Below the pieces are notes generated by a model. That model saw nothing but the letters and a program-made list of their open reading frames with translations, was not told where the DNA came from and did no database searches. Below, in pieces: positions 21,489 to 32,255 of a DNA stretch of 64,000 nt; position 1 is the stretch's first letter; each line of letters begins with the position of its first letter. Origin of the DNA: Tulasnella sp. 424 (lineage: Eukaryota; Basidiomycota; Agaricomycetes; Cantharellales; Tulasnellaceae); NCBI GenBank assembly GCA_019633425.1, contig WSUB01000042.1, forward strand, positions 44,623 through 108,622. The letters run 5' to 3'. Position numbers and translations under genes: made by a program.

Positions 21489-24400
21489 TCAAGCTGATGT
21501 CCCCCCGCGCCCGCCCCTTCCGCGACTGCGACGGCGACCGGAACTCCGCCCTTGCCCTCGTCCCCTTCCCCTTCCCCGGCCATTTCCTGTCGCCTCCGTT
21601 GCAGCCGATGGAGAATTCATGGTCTCTGCTGTTGACTGCGGACGGTGTCCTGGTCTCCCCGTTCCCCGACCAGCAGATCCTTCGGTTGTCTGTCGCAACG
21701 GCCTGGGTTGCTGGTTGTCCTGAGCCCTCCCGGCAGTTCCCTGATATTCAGAGCTTCCATCAGTCCGTTCAGGGATTGGATTCAAACGTGCAGTTAGCTC
21801 TGCCCGCCGTAGAGGTGGAGGTGCGGGCACAGTAATAGGGGCATGCGGTTGAGGAGGGGTGCCTATCACTATGCCAGTGGTAAAGGAGGCGTCGTAGGAG
21901 GGTGGAGCAGTGTGATCAAAATATGGCGGAGGGACATCGGATCCTGTAAAAGTCGAGGAAAATGACCGTGTAACTCGAATCGCGGGACTGAGAGCATCGC
22001 TCGCGGATTGAGATGAGGATTCAGGAGGCCAAGGGCCGGTATTATAGGCGGGCTGCTGGTATCGGCTGTGTGCCCCGTCCGGTAAAGGTTGAACGTTCCC
22101 GCTTTGGTAGCCATTTGGAATGAAAGCCCCATATCCTCCGTCGGTACCACTAGGAGAGAATGAACGCTGACCATGGTGGTGGGAGCCTCTGTTTTCGATC
22201 CATGCGGCAATGGGGGGTGTCGGTCTTACGTCGTACTGATTGCGCAACGGGGATGATGGTCCTGGATTAGAGCGGACCCAACCACTGGATGGTCCCGGCG
22301 CGCCCGTTCGAGGGTATTGGGGGTTTGAAGGCGAACCAGGCGGTGCGTCGACGGCAAATTTGGATCGCAGGCTGTCAATTTCACAAGAGGAGGCCGACCT
22401 CTCGTCGACGTGACCTGACGACGTAAACCGTGGTCCGTATTGAGAGCTCCGCGCAATGCCGAGTGGCCCCGACAGTGAGTCGACAGAGGATTCTTCACTC
22501 ATCCTATCAATTTCGGAGGAGAAACTCGACCCCCAGATGATGACCGGCTGAGGCTGCGGCTGCGGTCGTGGTCGCGACCGCGGGCCTGGAAGAAGCTGCT
22601 CTCTCTCTGGTCCCCGTCGTTGAGCATCCATTAGGATAAGTGCAAAGCACCACCAAATGGTCATAAGGATGCTGATGACGAGTGCTGCTAGTCCGAAAGC
22701 CCAGGTACCATCGTCATCGTCGATAGGCTCCGTGGTGGGCAATGGGAGACGTTCAGCTCTGAAAAGTACAGGTCAGCCTCGTTCGATTTAGGGATGGTTG
22801 AGAACTCACGGCTTAGAGGGTGTAGGAAGTGTCGGAGATGGTTGGTGTACGACTACCACCTGTTGGTATTCAACCTGCGACACCGCAATGACCTTTTCCC
22901 CCACTTCATCTTCCCTCCTTACTGCGGTCATTGAGATGTGGTGACGCCGGAACGGATTGAGATCTTGGTAGTGAACGAGCGGGATATTTGATTGAGAGTG
23001 TCTGGCCTTCAGAGACCACTGTTCGATGTCCGGATAATGGCACCGTCCGTCGATGCAGCAGCGCACGTTTGCATACCGAGACGCGGGAAATAGGGTGGGG
23101 AATGGGACGAATATTTTGATTTCATGACCTGTGACGACCGCATAAAAATGTGTGAGACTGACAAGGCAAACATCTCCGAACGCTACGAAGCGATACATAC
23201 CTTGGACAGTGGTGGACCAACTTGGGAGATCGCTGAAGAACCAATACGGCTTGGCAGCTGCAAGGCTGTATAGGTCCATCCAGCTCCAAGGAGAGAAAAT
23301 TCCAAAGAAGAAAGATGGTTCGTAGTCCAATCGGTGGTATTGGACGAGGTGATTGGAGTAACGACCATCAGGGATAGGATGTGTCCACGGCCTAATCTCG
23401 CCACGAGTTAGCATCATGCTCGTTCTCTAGCAGCGTTCCATTTACGCACGATTTAGGCACCACTTGTGAGCAAACGGCATGACTGAGGGTCATAGTCCAT
23501 AGGTGACCGACAGGAGACGGTGGATCCAACAAACGCATCGACACGGTTTTCACAAACCAGGGCGACATCCGATCAGTGTTGTAGAGTAGCACGGGCTCGT
23601 GCCGTAGGTGTTCAGAAACGTTGAGGTACACTTGATGTGCGTCAATGAATTCGCAGTTCCTCCCTTGACAGATTTGCAGGTGGCCGTGACGGAACCCTGC
23701 TGGAAAGGTGGCTGCGAGTTGAGCGGTTGATGCTCCATAAACCGCCAGCGCAGCACCTGAAAGGTCCAATAAGTTACAAGCTGAGCAAATATAAGTGGCC
23801 AACTAGCTCCTTACATTGAGCAGTGAATTCCGCAACCGGCGTCACACCGAGATTTTGAGAGTTGTACGCAAGTTCGTTGGAAGTCCCGTGGAACGTTCGA
23901 ATCCCTTGAGACGACGCAACGGCTGATACTGTCTTCTCCCATGCATACGACGGCGTGAAGGATGTGACGAAATTGGTGTCATGAATCGTAACGTCCTCCA
24001 GTTTCTCGGACTCCGAAAGCAAGTACTTTGGCCTAAATTTTGATAGATGTATTTGACGATTCGCGGCACCCAAGGATAATGATAGGACTTACGGGCGCCA
24101 GGGTTCCAAGGATGTATAAACCACCGAGTCAAACCCGAATCCCCTAATGGGAAACCAAGGCCAAAAGCCTGTCGCGTCGTCCAATAGAGTGATTTGAAGA
24201 TGATTAGAGGCGTCACCGCCTCCCCCTTCCCAACGATACATCAAAAGAGGGTTCCAGGGCTCGTCGTACGCTTCTCTATACTTGATTTCCAAGTCAATAG
24301 TCGCCATGACTGCCCCGTTCAAGGATATTTCGATGTGCCCAGGAAGTTTGTCGAGCTGAGCTTGTGGAGGCCCATACACATATACTGCCCGACCTATGAC

Positions 24401-24768
24401 ATATCGAATCGACCAAATGAATAACTGAAACGCATGTTTCTAAATATCTAGAGAAGCAACGTACCGTAAAACAACACCTCAACCCTTCGTTTCATGTTAG
24501 AGCTGTTAGGTTCGTTACCCCAGCTATTCGTTTGGAAAAATGTTCTTTTTGTTGAGTTAGAATCGATGTAGGTGGACATGGTATACGGATCGTATCGCTC
24601 CATACATGCCCCGAAAATATTTTTTTTACAGCAAGACTCTGGGGCATAGGCGACTTGTGGGTGGGTGCTATGAAGGGTAGTGTTGACAAGCTGAGCGAGG
24701 ACGGAAAAGGAGTTGGTTGCGAGCAGTAGCGATGTCCAGACGATGAACCAGAGCATTGAGGAACTCAT
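21489..24768 (-). CDS. C2: three-module membrane-anchored surface protein with PPxY and RG-rich tail
   Basis: Same seven-exon architecture as C1, with every splice site readable and no stops. The signal peptide MSSSMLWFIVWTSLLLATNS was chosen as start because it aligns with the other copies; an in-frame ATG 26 codons upstream gives a non-signal N terminus. Module 1 carries YAPESCC and NSWGNEPNSSNMKRR, module 2 CEFIDAHQVYL, module 3 CCIDGRCHY. The TM helix (FGLAALVISILMTIWWCFAL) is followed by a tail with PPPY and PPSY and an RG/RS-rich end (about 21492-21570). Unlike C1, the module 3 donor is GT. It is the most diverged C copy in the modules (for example SPWTHPIP where C1 has WPWTHPIP) but keeps all cysteines seen in C1. 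Confidence 0.85.
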
Positions 24769-24839
24769 GGCGGTACAAGCGCTGGAGGCCGTCTTGGTTT
24801 GCTGTCGCCCGCGGTTCAAATGTTGATGGAGTGGTTGAG

Positions 24840-25200
24840 TGATCAAAGTTCGTGACGGACCGTTACCCCGTGCTCGGCCGAGTTCTCAGGGGTACCGCTT
24901 TCCTAAAAAGGAAATGAGGGGACCTCCGGCGGGAGAAGTCGAAAGGCAGGAAACTAGGAGATTGACGAACAGAGCCTCTGCACCGTTTAAATACTCGTTA
25001 AAATTACAACTGATTAGGGATTTATGACCGGAACAAATCCAGCTAACGACACCGAATGCAAGCTTTCCTCCCGAAGACACCTGGTCGCAGTACACAGAAC
25101 CACTGTTGACAATTAACCTTTTACATTTAAGCTATAACCTGGGTTTGTTTTTCTGGACTGATGGGGCTGTAACCCGTTATAGATGGCGGGAAAAGGTGGG
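24840..25200. repeat. C2-C3 intergenic block, also present at 31845-32190
   Basis: Both copies contain ctcggccgagtt, tttcctaaaaa, ggggacctccg, aatacag/attagggtttacgac-type text, ccgaatgcaa.ctttcctcc and gtacgcagaaccactgttga. The match joins the C2 promoter to the 3' end of C3, and an equivalent promoter remnant to the 3' end of C5. So C2-C3 and a lost gene plus C5 are products of one segmental duplication. Confidence 0.7.
24899..24914 (-). promoter_or_regulatory. Conserved palindrome upstream of C2
   Basis: tttcctaaaaaggaaa, 131 bp upstream of the C2 start; the same TTCC-N6-GGAA inverted repeat as in the other C genes. Confidence 0.55.
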
Positions 25201-25259
25201 GTGCCTTCAGTGAAAAAAGGAAAGTAAGATTGTAAATTCTATTTGTGATGACGGAAGCA

Positions 25260-25656
25260 CTAGGTACGCCGTAGAGGTGGAGGCCCCGGCAGCGTAATGG
25301 AGGCATGCGGCCGAGGAGGGGTGGTTATCACTGCATCAGACGTCACGTAGGCGTTGTAGGAGGGTGGGGCGGGGCGATCAAAGCATTGGGAGAGGATATC
25401 GGAATCCGTAGAGGTCGGGGAAAATGGCCGTGCAGCTCGAACCACGGGACTGAGAGCATCGCTAGCGAATTGAATTGAGGATCCGGGAGGCGAAGAGTTG
25501 GTGTTATAGACGGGCTGCTGACATCGACTTTGTGTACCATCCGGCAAAGGCTGACCGTTCCCGCTTCGGTAGCCGTTTGGAGTGAATCCGGCGGTACCGC
25601 TGAAAGGAATAGAACGCTGGCGGCGGTGGTGGTAGGTGGTGTTAGGCCCCTGGTGT
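25260..25656 (-). pseudogene. Out-of-frame tail of C3
   Basis: This stretch is open in another frame and clearly matches C1, C2 and C5 tails: DEHQGPNTTYHHRRQR, then SDALSPVVRAARPFSP, then APPSYNAYVTSDAVITTPP. It would be the tail of C3 had the juxtamembrane deletion not shifted the frame. It keeps one PPSY. No further stops occur up to the end, so the loss looks recent. Confidence 0.75.
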
Positions 25657-27910
25657 TCATCGACTTCTCTCCAACCGGCGAGAAAGGGCAGACCACCACT
25701 CTTCCCATATGAGACCTACGAAGATGACCGTTGCGGACACGATAACGGCGACTGCTGCGAACGCGAGAACGGCGACTACTGCGAACATGATAACGGCGCC
25801 TGCGGTGAACACGATAGTAGCTACTGCTGCAAAAATGGCAGCCACGATGCCATTATCATCATGTTGGACAGGCTTATCTGGGGTGGGCATTTGGGGACGT
25901 CTGGTCGGAGTCCTGGAAAGTCTACGTAAGCCCCGGTACCATTAAGAAAAAAAAGAACTGACGGAGTAGAGGAGGGCGGAGGAGGCCTCGGGGGTGGTGG
26001 ACGTATGACTTCTACCCGCTGATATTCGACACGTGATACGGCAATGAGCTTGTCGCCCACCTCGTCCTCCTTCCTGACGGCCGTCATCGAGATTTGATGA
26101 GCTTGAAATGGATTCAAGTCTTGGTAATGGACGAGCAGAATATCGGACTGCGAATCCCTAGCTTTCATAAGCCACTGCTCGATGTCGGGATAATGGCATC
26201 GTCCATCGATGCAGCAGCGCACATTCGCATACTGAGACGTGGTGAACAGAGCTGGTTGGGGAACAAATATTTTGATGTCGTGACCTACAGTAGACGGAGA
26301 TCAGTGATAGAGTCATGCACCGGAAATGATTGATGCTCGAGAAATAATACGTGCCTTGCACAGTGGTGGACCAACTAGGCATATCACGGAGTATGCCAGC
26401 AAACCAATAAGGTTCGGCGGGTGCACGATTGTATCGATCCATCCGACTCCATGGAGAATAAGCTCCAAACAAAAAGGAAGGCGCATAATCCAATTTGTCA
26501 AATGGAACAATGTGAGTCGAGTAACGTCCGTTCGGGATAGGATGTGTCCAGGGCCTAGAGGCATCTAGGTAAGTATTATACACGAGGTTAAAACATGGTT
26601 TGATTTCGTACCATTTTGGTACTACTTGGGAGCATACAGCATGAGAGAAGGTCGTGGTCCATAGATGGCCGACGGGGGATGGTGGATCCAACAAGCGAAT
26701 CTTGACAGCTTGTGGAGAGCGGGGCGACATTCGATCGGTACTATAAATGAGGGCGGGCTCATTCCTAAGGTGTTCAGGGACGTGGAGATACACTTGGTGT
26801 GTGTCGATGTATTCGCAGGTCGTCCCTATGCAAATTTGCAGGTGACCATGACGAAACCCTTCCGCGAAGATAGCTTCGACTTGGATGGGTGATGCGCCGT
26901 ATATTGCCAGAGCAGCACCTAATATTAAGACAAGTTATAACCCAAATGTCCATCATAAGCTGGTGGATTGTTTCCTACATTGGGCGGTGAATTCTGCAAC
27001 TGGCATTTCAGCGGTATTGTAAGAGGTATATGCCAGCTTGTTGGACGTTCCATGGAAGGTTCGGATCCCTTGAGATGAGACAAAAGCTGATACATGCTTT
27101 TCCCATGCGTGCGCCGGTGTAAATGTCGTGACGAAATTGGTGTCGTGGATAGCAACTTCCTCCAGTTTTTCGGACTCCGATAGCTCGTACCTTGTGCTAT
27201 TGGGAGGGTTGATGTTGTTAACGGTGTGAACAGAGGGCGGAGACAGTACGTACGGGCGCCGCGGTACCGAGGATGTATACACAACCGAGTCAATCCCAAA
27301 TCCTCGAATGGGTTTGGAAGCGGAATCCAAGAGACTAATCTGAAGCGTGTGGGAGGCATCGATATTGACACCTTGCCAATGATATATCAACCGAGGGCTC
27401 CATAGGTCGTCATCTGTTTCTCTATACTTGGCTTCCAAGTCAATAGTTGCCAGGACCAGCCCGTTCAGGGATATCTGGATGTGCCCAGGCAAGTTTTCGA
27501 GTTGCGCTCGTGGAGGACTGTACACATAAACCGCCTGACCTATACAGCGGGTCAACCGGGTAGCAACCTCAGCGCAAATTCCCTCACCATCAAAGAAGTA
27601 GCCTACCATAGAAGCTAATCTCGGCCCTTCGTTTCATGTTGGAGCTGTTAGGCTCGTTACCCCAGCTGCTCGTCTGGAAAAACGTTCTTTTCGTCGAGTC
27701 GGCACCGACGTAAGTGGTCATCGTGAACGGATCGTATCGCTTCATGCATCTTCCGAAAGGGCCTTTCATGCAGCAGGACTCTGGGGCATATGTGACTTGG
27801 GGATGTGTGCTGTAAAGGGTGGTGTTGGTAAGATTTGCAAGGACTGAGGAGTGGTTGTTTGCGAGTAGCAATGACATCCAGACGAGGAACCCGAGAATCG
27901 AGGAACCCAT
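25657..27910 (-). CDS. C3: three-module membrane-anchored surface protein, tail truncated by a frameshift
   Basis: Signal peptide (MGSSILGFLVWMSLLLANN) and three intact modules with the family intron pattern; SSWGNEPNSSNMKRR, CEYIDTHQVYL and CCIDGRCHY are present. The module 3 intron has a GC donor. A Pro-rich linker (RPPPPRPPPPSS) joins through a gtcagt donor to the TM exon. That exon has an unusually long Ala/Val-rich hydrophobic run (about 45 residues, 25720-25860) that could cross the membrane twice. The frame ends at TGA 25657 after LSRRLERSR. Compared with C5, about 29 bp are missing just after the TM segment (about 25670), which shifts the tail out of frame. The product would keep the ectodomain but lose the PPxY-bearing tail. 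Confidence 0.75.
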
Positions 27911-28036
27911 GACTGTTCCGAGACTTCAATGATACGTTCGTGCTGTTGTAGAGCTGGAAACTTGCAATTCTAACGAAGGCTGAGTGGTTGCACCACGCAA
28001 TTGTCTGAGAACGTTTTATGTAATCACGAAACGAGG

Positions 28037-28053
28037 TTCTCCTGAAAAGGGAA
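28037..28053 (-). promoter_or_regulatory. Conserved palindrome upstream of C3 (slightly degenerate)
   Basis: ttctcctgaaaagggaa, 127 bp upstream of the C3 start. It differs from the C1/C5 form at one base in each arm, and the two changes are not compensating. Confidence 0.5.
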
Positions 28054-28238
28054 TTTAGTGGACCTTCGGCGAAGGGGCGAAGATATTTTAGCTCGTTGAA
28101 ACAATAGTACAACATATATTCATTCCCATGAATCACTCCACAGTTGGACAAGCCAGTTCAATCGATGCTTCTCCACAGGCGGAACCGCCTCCGTGTCATC
28201 GTCTCGTCCCCCTGTCGTTTCGTTTCCTCCGCATCAGC

Positions 28239-31200
28239 TCAAGAAGATCCTGTTATCTCAGCTGATGGCAGCTGATGCGGTCCCAATCTCTTCATATTAC
28301 GTCCGGGAGGACCTTCCGCTGGGCGTCGCGGTGGCCCGAGTTTCGGGGTGTTTCGCATGCGCATTCTTCCACTACCAGCTCCGGATCCCTGCCGTTCAAG
28401 GCTCCCGTCGGATTGCTCAGCCATAACGCGAAAATCCGTAGGTATCCCTACCGATTGTAGAAGCGGAGGTGCTTGAGCTGCTATAGGGCCACGCGGCTGA
28501 AAAATGGAAGGTATTTGGGCGTTGGTCGAATAACCGGCGCCGACTCGGAAAGTGGGTGATCCATGGTCCATCTCGTATCGTGGGACTGAAAGCACCGCGG
28601 TATGATTCGATTGAAGGAGCAGATGATAGCAGGTTGATAGCGGAATCGAGCTGGGGTGAAGGCCAGTATCCCGATTGTGGAAAGTCGTCCGGAAGCTGAG
28701 CGGTCGAGCTTGGGCAGCCATCAGTTGATTGGAAGTCTCCGAATCCAAGATCGGTCCAAATGGGGAGGTGTAGGGATTAACCACGCTGCTGGGATTTGAG
28801 ACTTGCAATTCAGTCTGCGATTCATCTTTACGATTGCGCGACCTGGAGGATGATCCCGGACAAGATCTAGCGATACCCGCTAGATGGCCCCAGCCCAAAA
28901 ATATGCAAATTAGAACCGGGTATTACAATGACGGTGACAAGTTTTGCGGAGGTATACAGCTCCTGGAAGGAGAATCGTACCTCTGGATGCTTGGTGGAGG
29001 CGACAGCTGATGGGGTTTACCTCTGTCTGGGGAGCAGACCCTGGTTCTCTGGGCGCCGACGACTTCTATCTAACAGGAGGAAAAGCGCAAAGCACCACCC
29101 CGCGGACATAAAGGTGACCACAACTACTGCTGCTAACATGACAGCCACGATACCGCCATCATTATACTGGGGAGGCTTATTTGGGATGGGCATTTGGGGA
29201 GGTTTGGTCGCAGTCGCAGTCCTGGAAGGTCCAAGTCAGCTTCAATCCTACTAAGAGAGAAAAAGAACTAACGGAGTCAAGGATGGAGTCGAGGGTGGAG
29301 TTGACGGAGGAGTTGACGGCGGAGTTGACGGCGGAGTCGAGGGCAAAGTCGAGGGCGGAGTCGAGGGCGAAGTCGAGGGCAGAGTCGAGAGTGGAGTTGA
29401 GAGTGGAGTCGAGGGCGGAGCTGATGGCAGAGGAGGCGTCGGGGGTGGTAGAAGTATGATTTCCATCCGCTGATATTCAACACGTGATACGGCTATGATC
29501 TTGTCGCCCACCTCATCGTCCCTCCGGACGGCCGTCATGGAGATGTGATGGATTCGAAACGGATTCAGGTCTTGGTAGTGGACGAGCAGAACATCGGAGC
29601 GTGTATCCCCGGCTTTCAATAGCCACTGCTCGATGTCCGGATAATGGCATTGTCCGTCGATGCAGCAGAGCACATTCGCGTACTGATACGCGGGGAATAG
29701 AGCCGGTGATGGAACGAATATTTTGATGTCATAGCCTACGGTGAAGACAGATTAGTGAGGGCGCCAGATGTACCGGAAGCGATCGATGCAACAGCAATGT
29801 TACGTACCTTGAACGGTGGTGGACCAACTAGGCATATCGCGGAACTTGCCAGAAAACCAAAAAGGTTTGGCAGGAGCAAGGCTGTATCGATTCGTCCAAC
29901 TCCATGGAGAGAAACCTCCAAGCAAAAAGGAAGGCGCGTAATCCAATTCGTTGAATGGAACGAGGTGAGTCGAGTAACGTCCATTCTGGATAGGATGTGT
30001 CCAGGGCCTAGGAGCATCTAGATAAGTATTATGCACGGGGTTAATAACGCTCGGTTTCGTACCATTTCGGTATCACCTGGGAGCATACAGCGTGAGAGAT
30101 GGCCATGACCCATAGATGGCCGACGGGGGATGATGGATCCAAGAAGCGCATCTTGACAGCTTGCAGAGAGCTCGGGGACATTCGATCAGTCCTATAAATG
30201 AGGACGGGCTCATTCTCAAGGTGCTCGGGGACGTGGAGATACGCTTGGTGTGCGTCGATGTATTCACAGGTCATCCCTAGGCAAATTTGCAGGTGGCCAT
30301 GACGAAACCCTTCTGCGAAAGTAACCCCGAGTTGGGTAGGTGATGCCCCATATATCGCTAAAGCAGCACCTAAATTTAAAATGAGTTATCAACTCAAGGT
30401 CCATCATAAACCGGTGGGTCATTTCTTACATTGGGCGGTGAATTCTGCAACCGGCATCGCAGCGGTATCGTGAGACGTATATGCCAGTCTGTTGGAAGTT
30501 CCATGGAAGGTTCGAATCCCCTCTGATGAGACGAAGGGTGATATATGTTTTTCCCATACGTGCGCCGGTGTAAATGTCGTGACGAAATTGGTGTCGTGGA
30601 TAGCAACTGCTTCCAGTTTTTCGGACTCCGATAGCTCGTACTTTGGCCTATTGGGAAGGGTTGGTGTTATTAAATGCGTGAACCAGGGGGGACGGTACAT
30701 ACGGGCGCCGCGGTTTCAAGGACGTATACACCACCGAGTCAATCCCAAATCCTCGAATGGGATGCGATCTTAGGCACCAGAAGCGGCGTCCGAGAGACTA
30801 ATCTGAAGTGTGTGGGAGGCATCAATACCCCCACCTTGCCAATGATATATCAACGGAGGGCTCCATATGTCGTCATCTGTTTCTCTATACTTGGCTTCCA
30901 AGTCAATTGTGTCCATGACCAGCCCGTTCAGGGATATCTGGATGTGCCCAGGACGGTTGTCGAGTTGCGCTCGTGGAGGACTGTACACGTAAACCGCCTG
31001 ACCTATACAGTGGGTCAACCTAGGGAGCAACCTCAGCGTAAATTCCCTCACCATTAAAAAAGTAGCCTACCATAGAAGCTAATCTCGACCCTTCGTTTCA
31101 TGTTCGAGCTGTAAGGCTCGTTACCCCAGCTGCTCGTCTGGAAAAACGTTCTTTTCGTCGAGTCCGGACAGACGTAGGTGGTCATGGTGAACGGATCGTA

Positions 31201-31371
31201 TCGCTTCATGCATTTCCCGGCAGGGCTTTTCATACAACAGGATTCGGGAGCATAGGTGAATTGGGGATGTGTGCTGTAAAGGGTGGTGTTGATGTGTTGT
31301 GCAAGGACTGAGTAGATGTTCGCGAGTAGCAGTGGTACCCAGGTAATGGATCTGAAGTTCGGGAAGCCCAT
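28239..31371 (-). pseudogene. C4: decayed three-module surface protein gene
   Basis: Exon 1 (ATG 31371, MGFPNFRSITWVPLLLANIY) and most module sequence are preserved, including SSWGNEPYSSNMKRR. Module 1 is broken near 30770: after SLSDAASGA a TAA appears and the downstream text matching C3 (CCCATTCGAGGATT) is in another frame. Modules 2 and 3 and their introns remain readable. The linker is expanded by a 12-bp minisatellite coding for PSTP-type repeats (29277-29430). After the TM segment (VAVMLAAVVVVTFMSAGWCF, about 29095-29160) the frame stops at LLPRQR. Distant tail homology (28239-28898: SDGSLERQGSGAG, RRPAEGPPGRNMKR) is still visible in an open frame but lacks PPxY. Confidence 0.75.
29277..29430. 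repeat. 12-bp minisatellite in the C4 linker
   Basis: About a dozen imperfect units of ggagtcgagggc (variants ggagttgacggc, aaagtcgagggc). On the minus strand they read as Pro-Ser-Thr-Pro-like repeats between module 3 and the TM segment, the place where other copies have a shorter Pro-rich linker. Confidence 0.85.
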
Positions 31372-31498
31372 AACTTCAAGGATACGCTCGTGTTGTTGCA
31401 GAGCTTGTTGGAAACCGCAATTCGAATGAAGGAAAGTGGTTGAGCGACGTGTTTGCCTGAAAATGCGTTTCACGGCTTTACGTAGTCACGGCTCTGGA

Positions 31499-31515
31499 TT
31501 TCCTAAAAAGGAAAT
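31499..31515 (-). promoter_or_regulatory. Conserved palindrome upstream of C4
   Basis: tttcctaaaaaggaaat, 128 bp upstream of the C4 start; the element is intact although the gene is broken. Confidence 0.5.
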
Positions 31516-31769
31516 TTAGGGACCTTCCAGTAGGAGGGCCGAAGGCGGCTATAAGAATTGAAACGGCAAGTACTGAGAAATGGAACCTCTGGATTTCCCG
31601 TTCCCGCACGCAAGCTGAACCGAGGCTTTGACATCAATGTTGATCCAACACCGGCTCGAGGGAATCGATGCATGACGAAACGAATAGCTCGTCGTCTTCA
31701 CTGAAGAGACCAGCCTCTGGAGACGCTCTCACTAAGCAATCGTGTGAGACTATCATTGTAATTTCCTCC

Positions 31770-31925
31770 TTCTGCCATGCATACGACGGCGTGAAAGATG
31801 TAACAAAGTTGGTTGGCTTTCGAATGTTAGCGGAGCGGTTGGACGATAAGGTCGTGACAGGCCGTTACCTCAAACTCGGCCGAGTTGCCATGAGTCACGG
31901 TTTTCCTAAAAAAGGGATAAGGGGA
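31770..31925 (-). pseudogene. Fragment of a sixth C gene (C2-like): piece of exon 3 joined to its promoter
   Basis: 31775-31813 (ccatgcatacgacggcgtga..) matches the module 2 coding sequence of C2 at about 23939-23980, encoding TNFVTSFTPSYAW-like text. It is followed within 40 bp by a copy of the C2 upstream region with its own palindrome (about 31900-31917). Exons 1 and 2 and all of exons 4-7 are gone. It marks a lost gene between C4 and C5. Confidence 0.7.
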
Positions 31926-32255
31926 CCTCCGGGGGGGGGGAGGTCGAAAGGGTGGGGAGCTGGAAGGAGACTGACGAATAGAGCCTCTGTAACGTTCAAA
32001 CATTCGTTAAAATTACAGTTGATTAGGGTTTTACGACCCTAACGACACCGAATGCAATCTTTCCTCCTGAAGGCACCTGTACGCAGTACGCAGAACCACT
32101 GTTGAGAACTAACATTCTACATATAAGCTATAACCTGGATTTGTTTTCCTGGACTGACGGGCTGTAAACCGTTATAGATGGCGGAAAAAGCTGGGGTGCC
32201 TCCAGTGAAAAAGGGAGAGTAAGATTGTAAATTCAATCTGAGAGTGACAGAAGCA

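Noticed and set aside
29277..29430. Repeat array as a CRISPR candidate
   Set aside because: Units are 12 bp, contiguous and imperfect, without spacers, in a eukaryotic gene relic.
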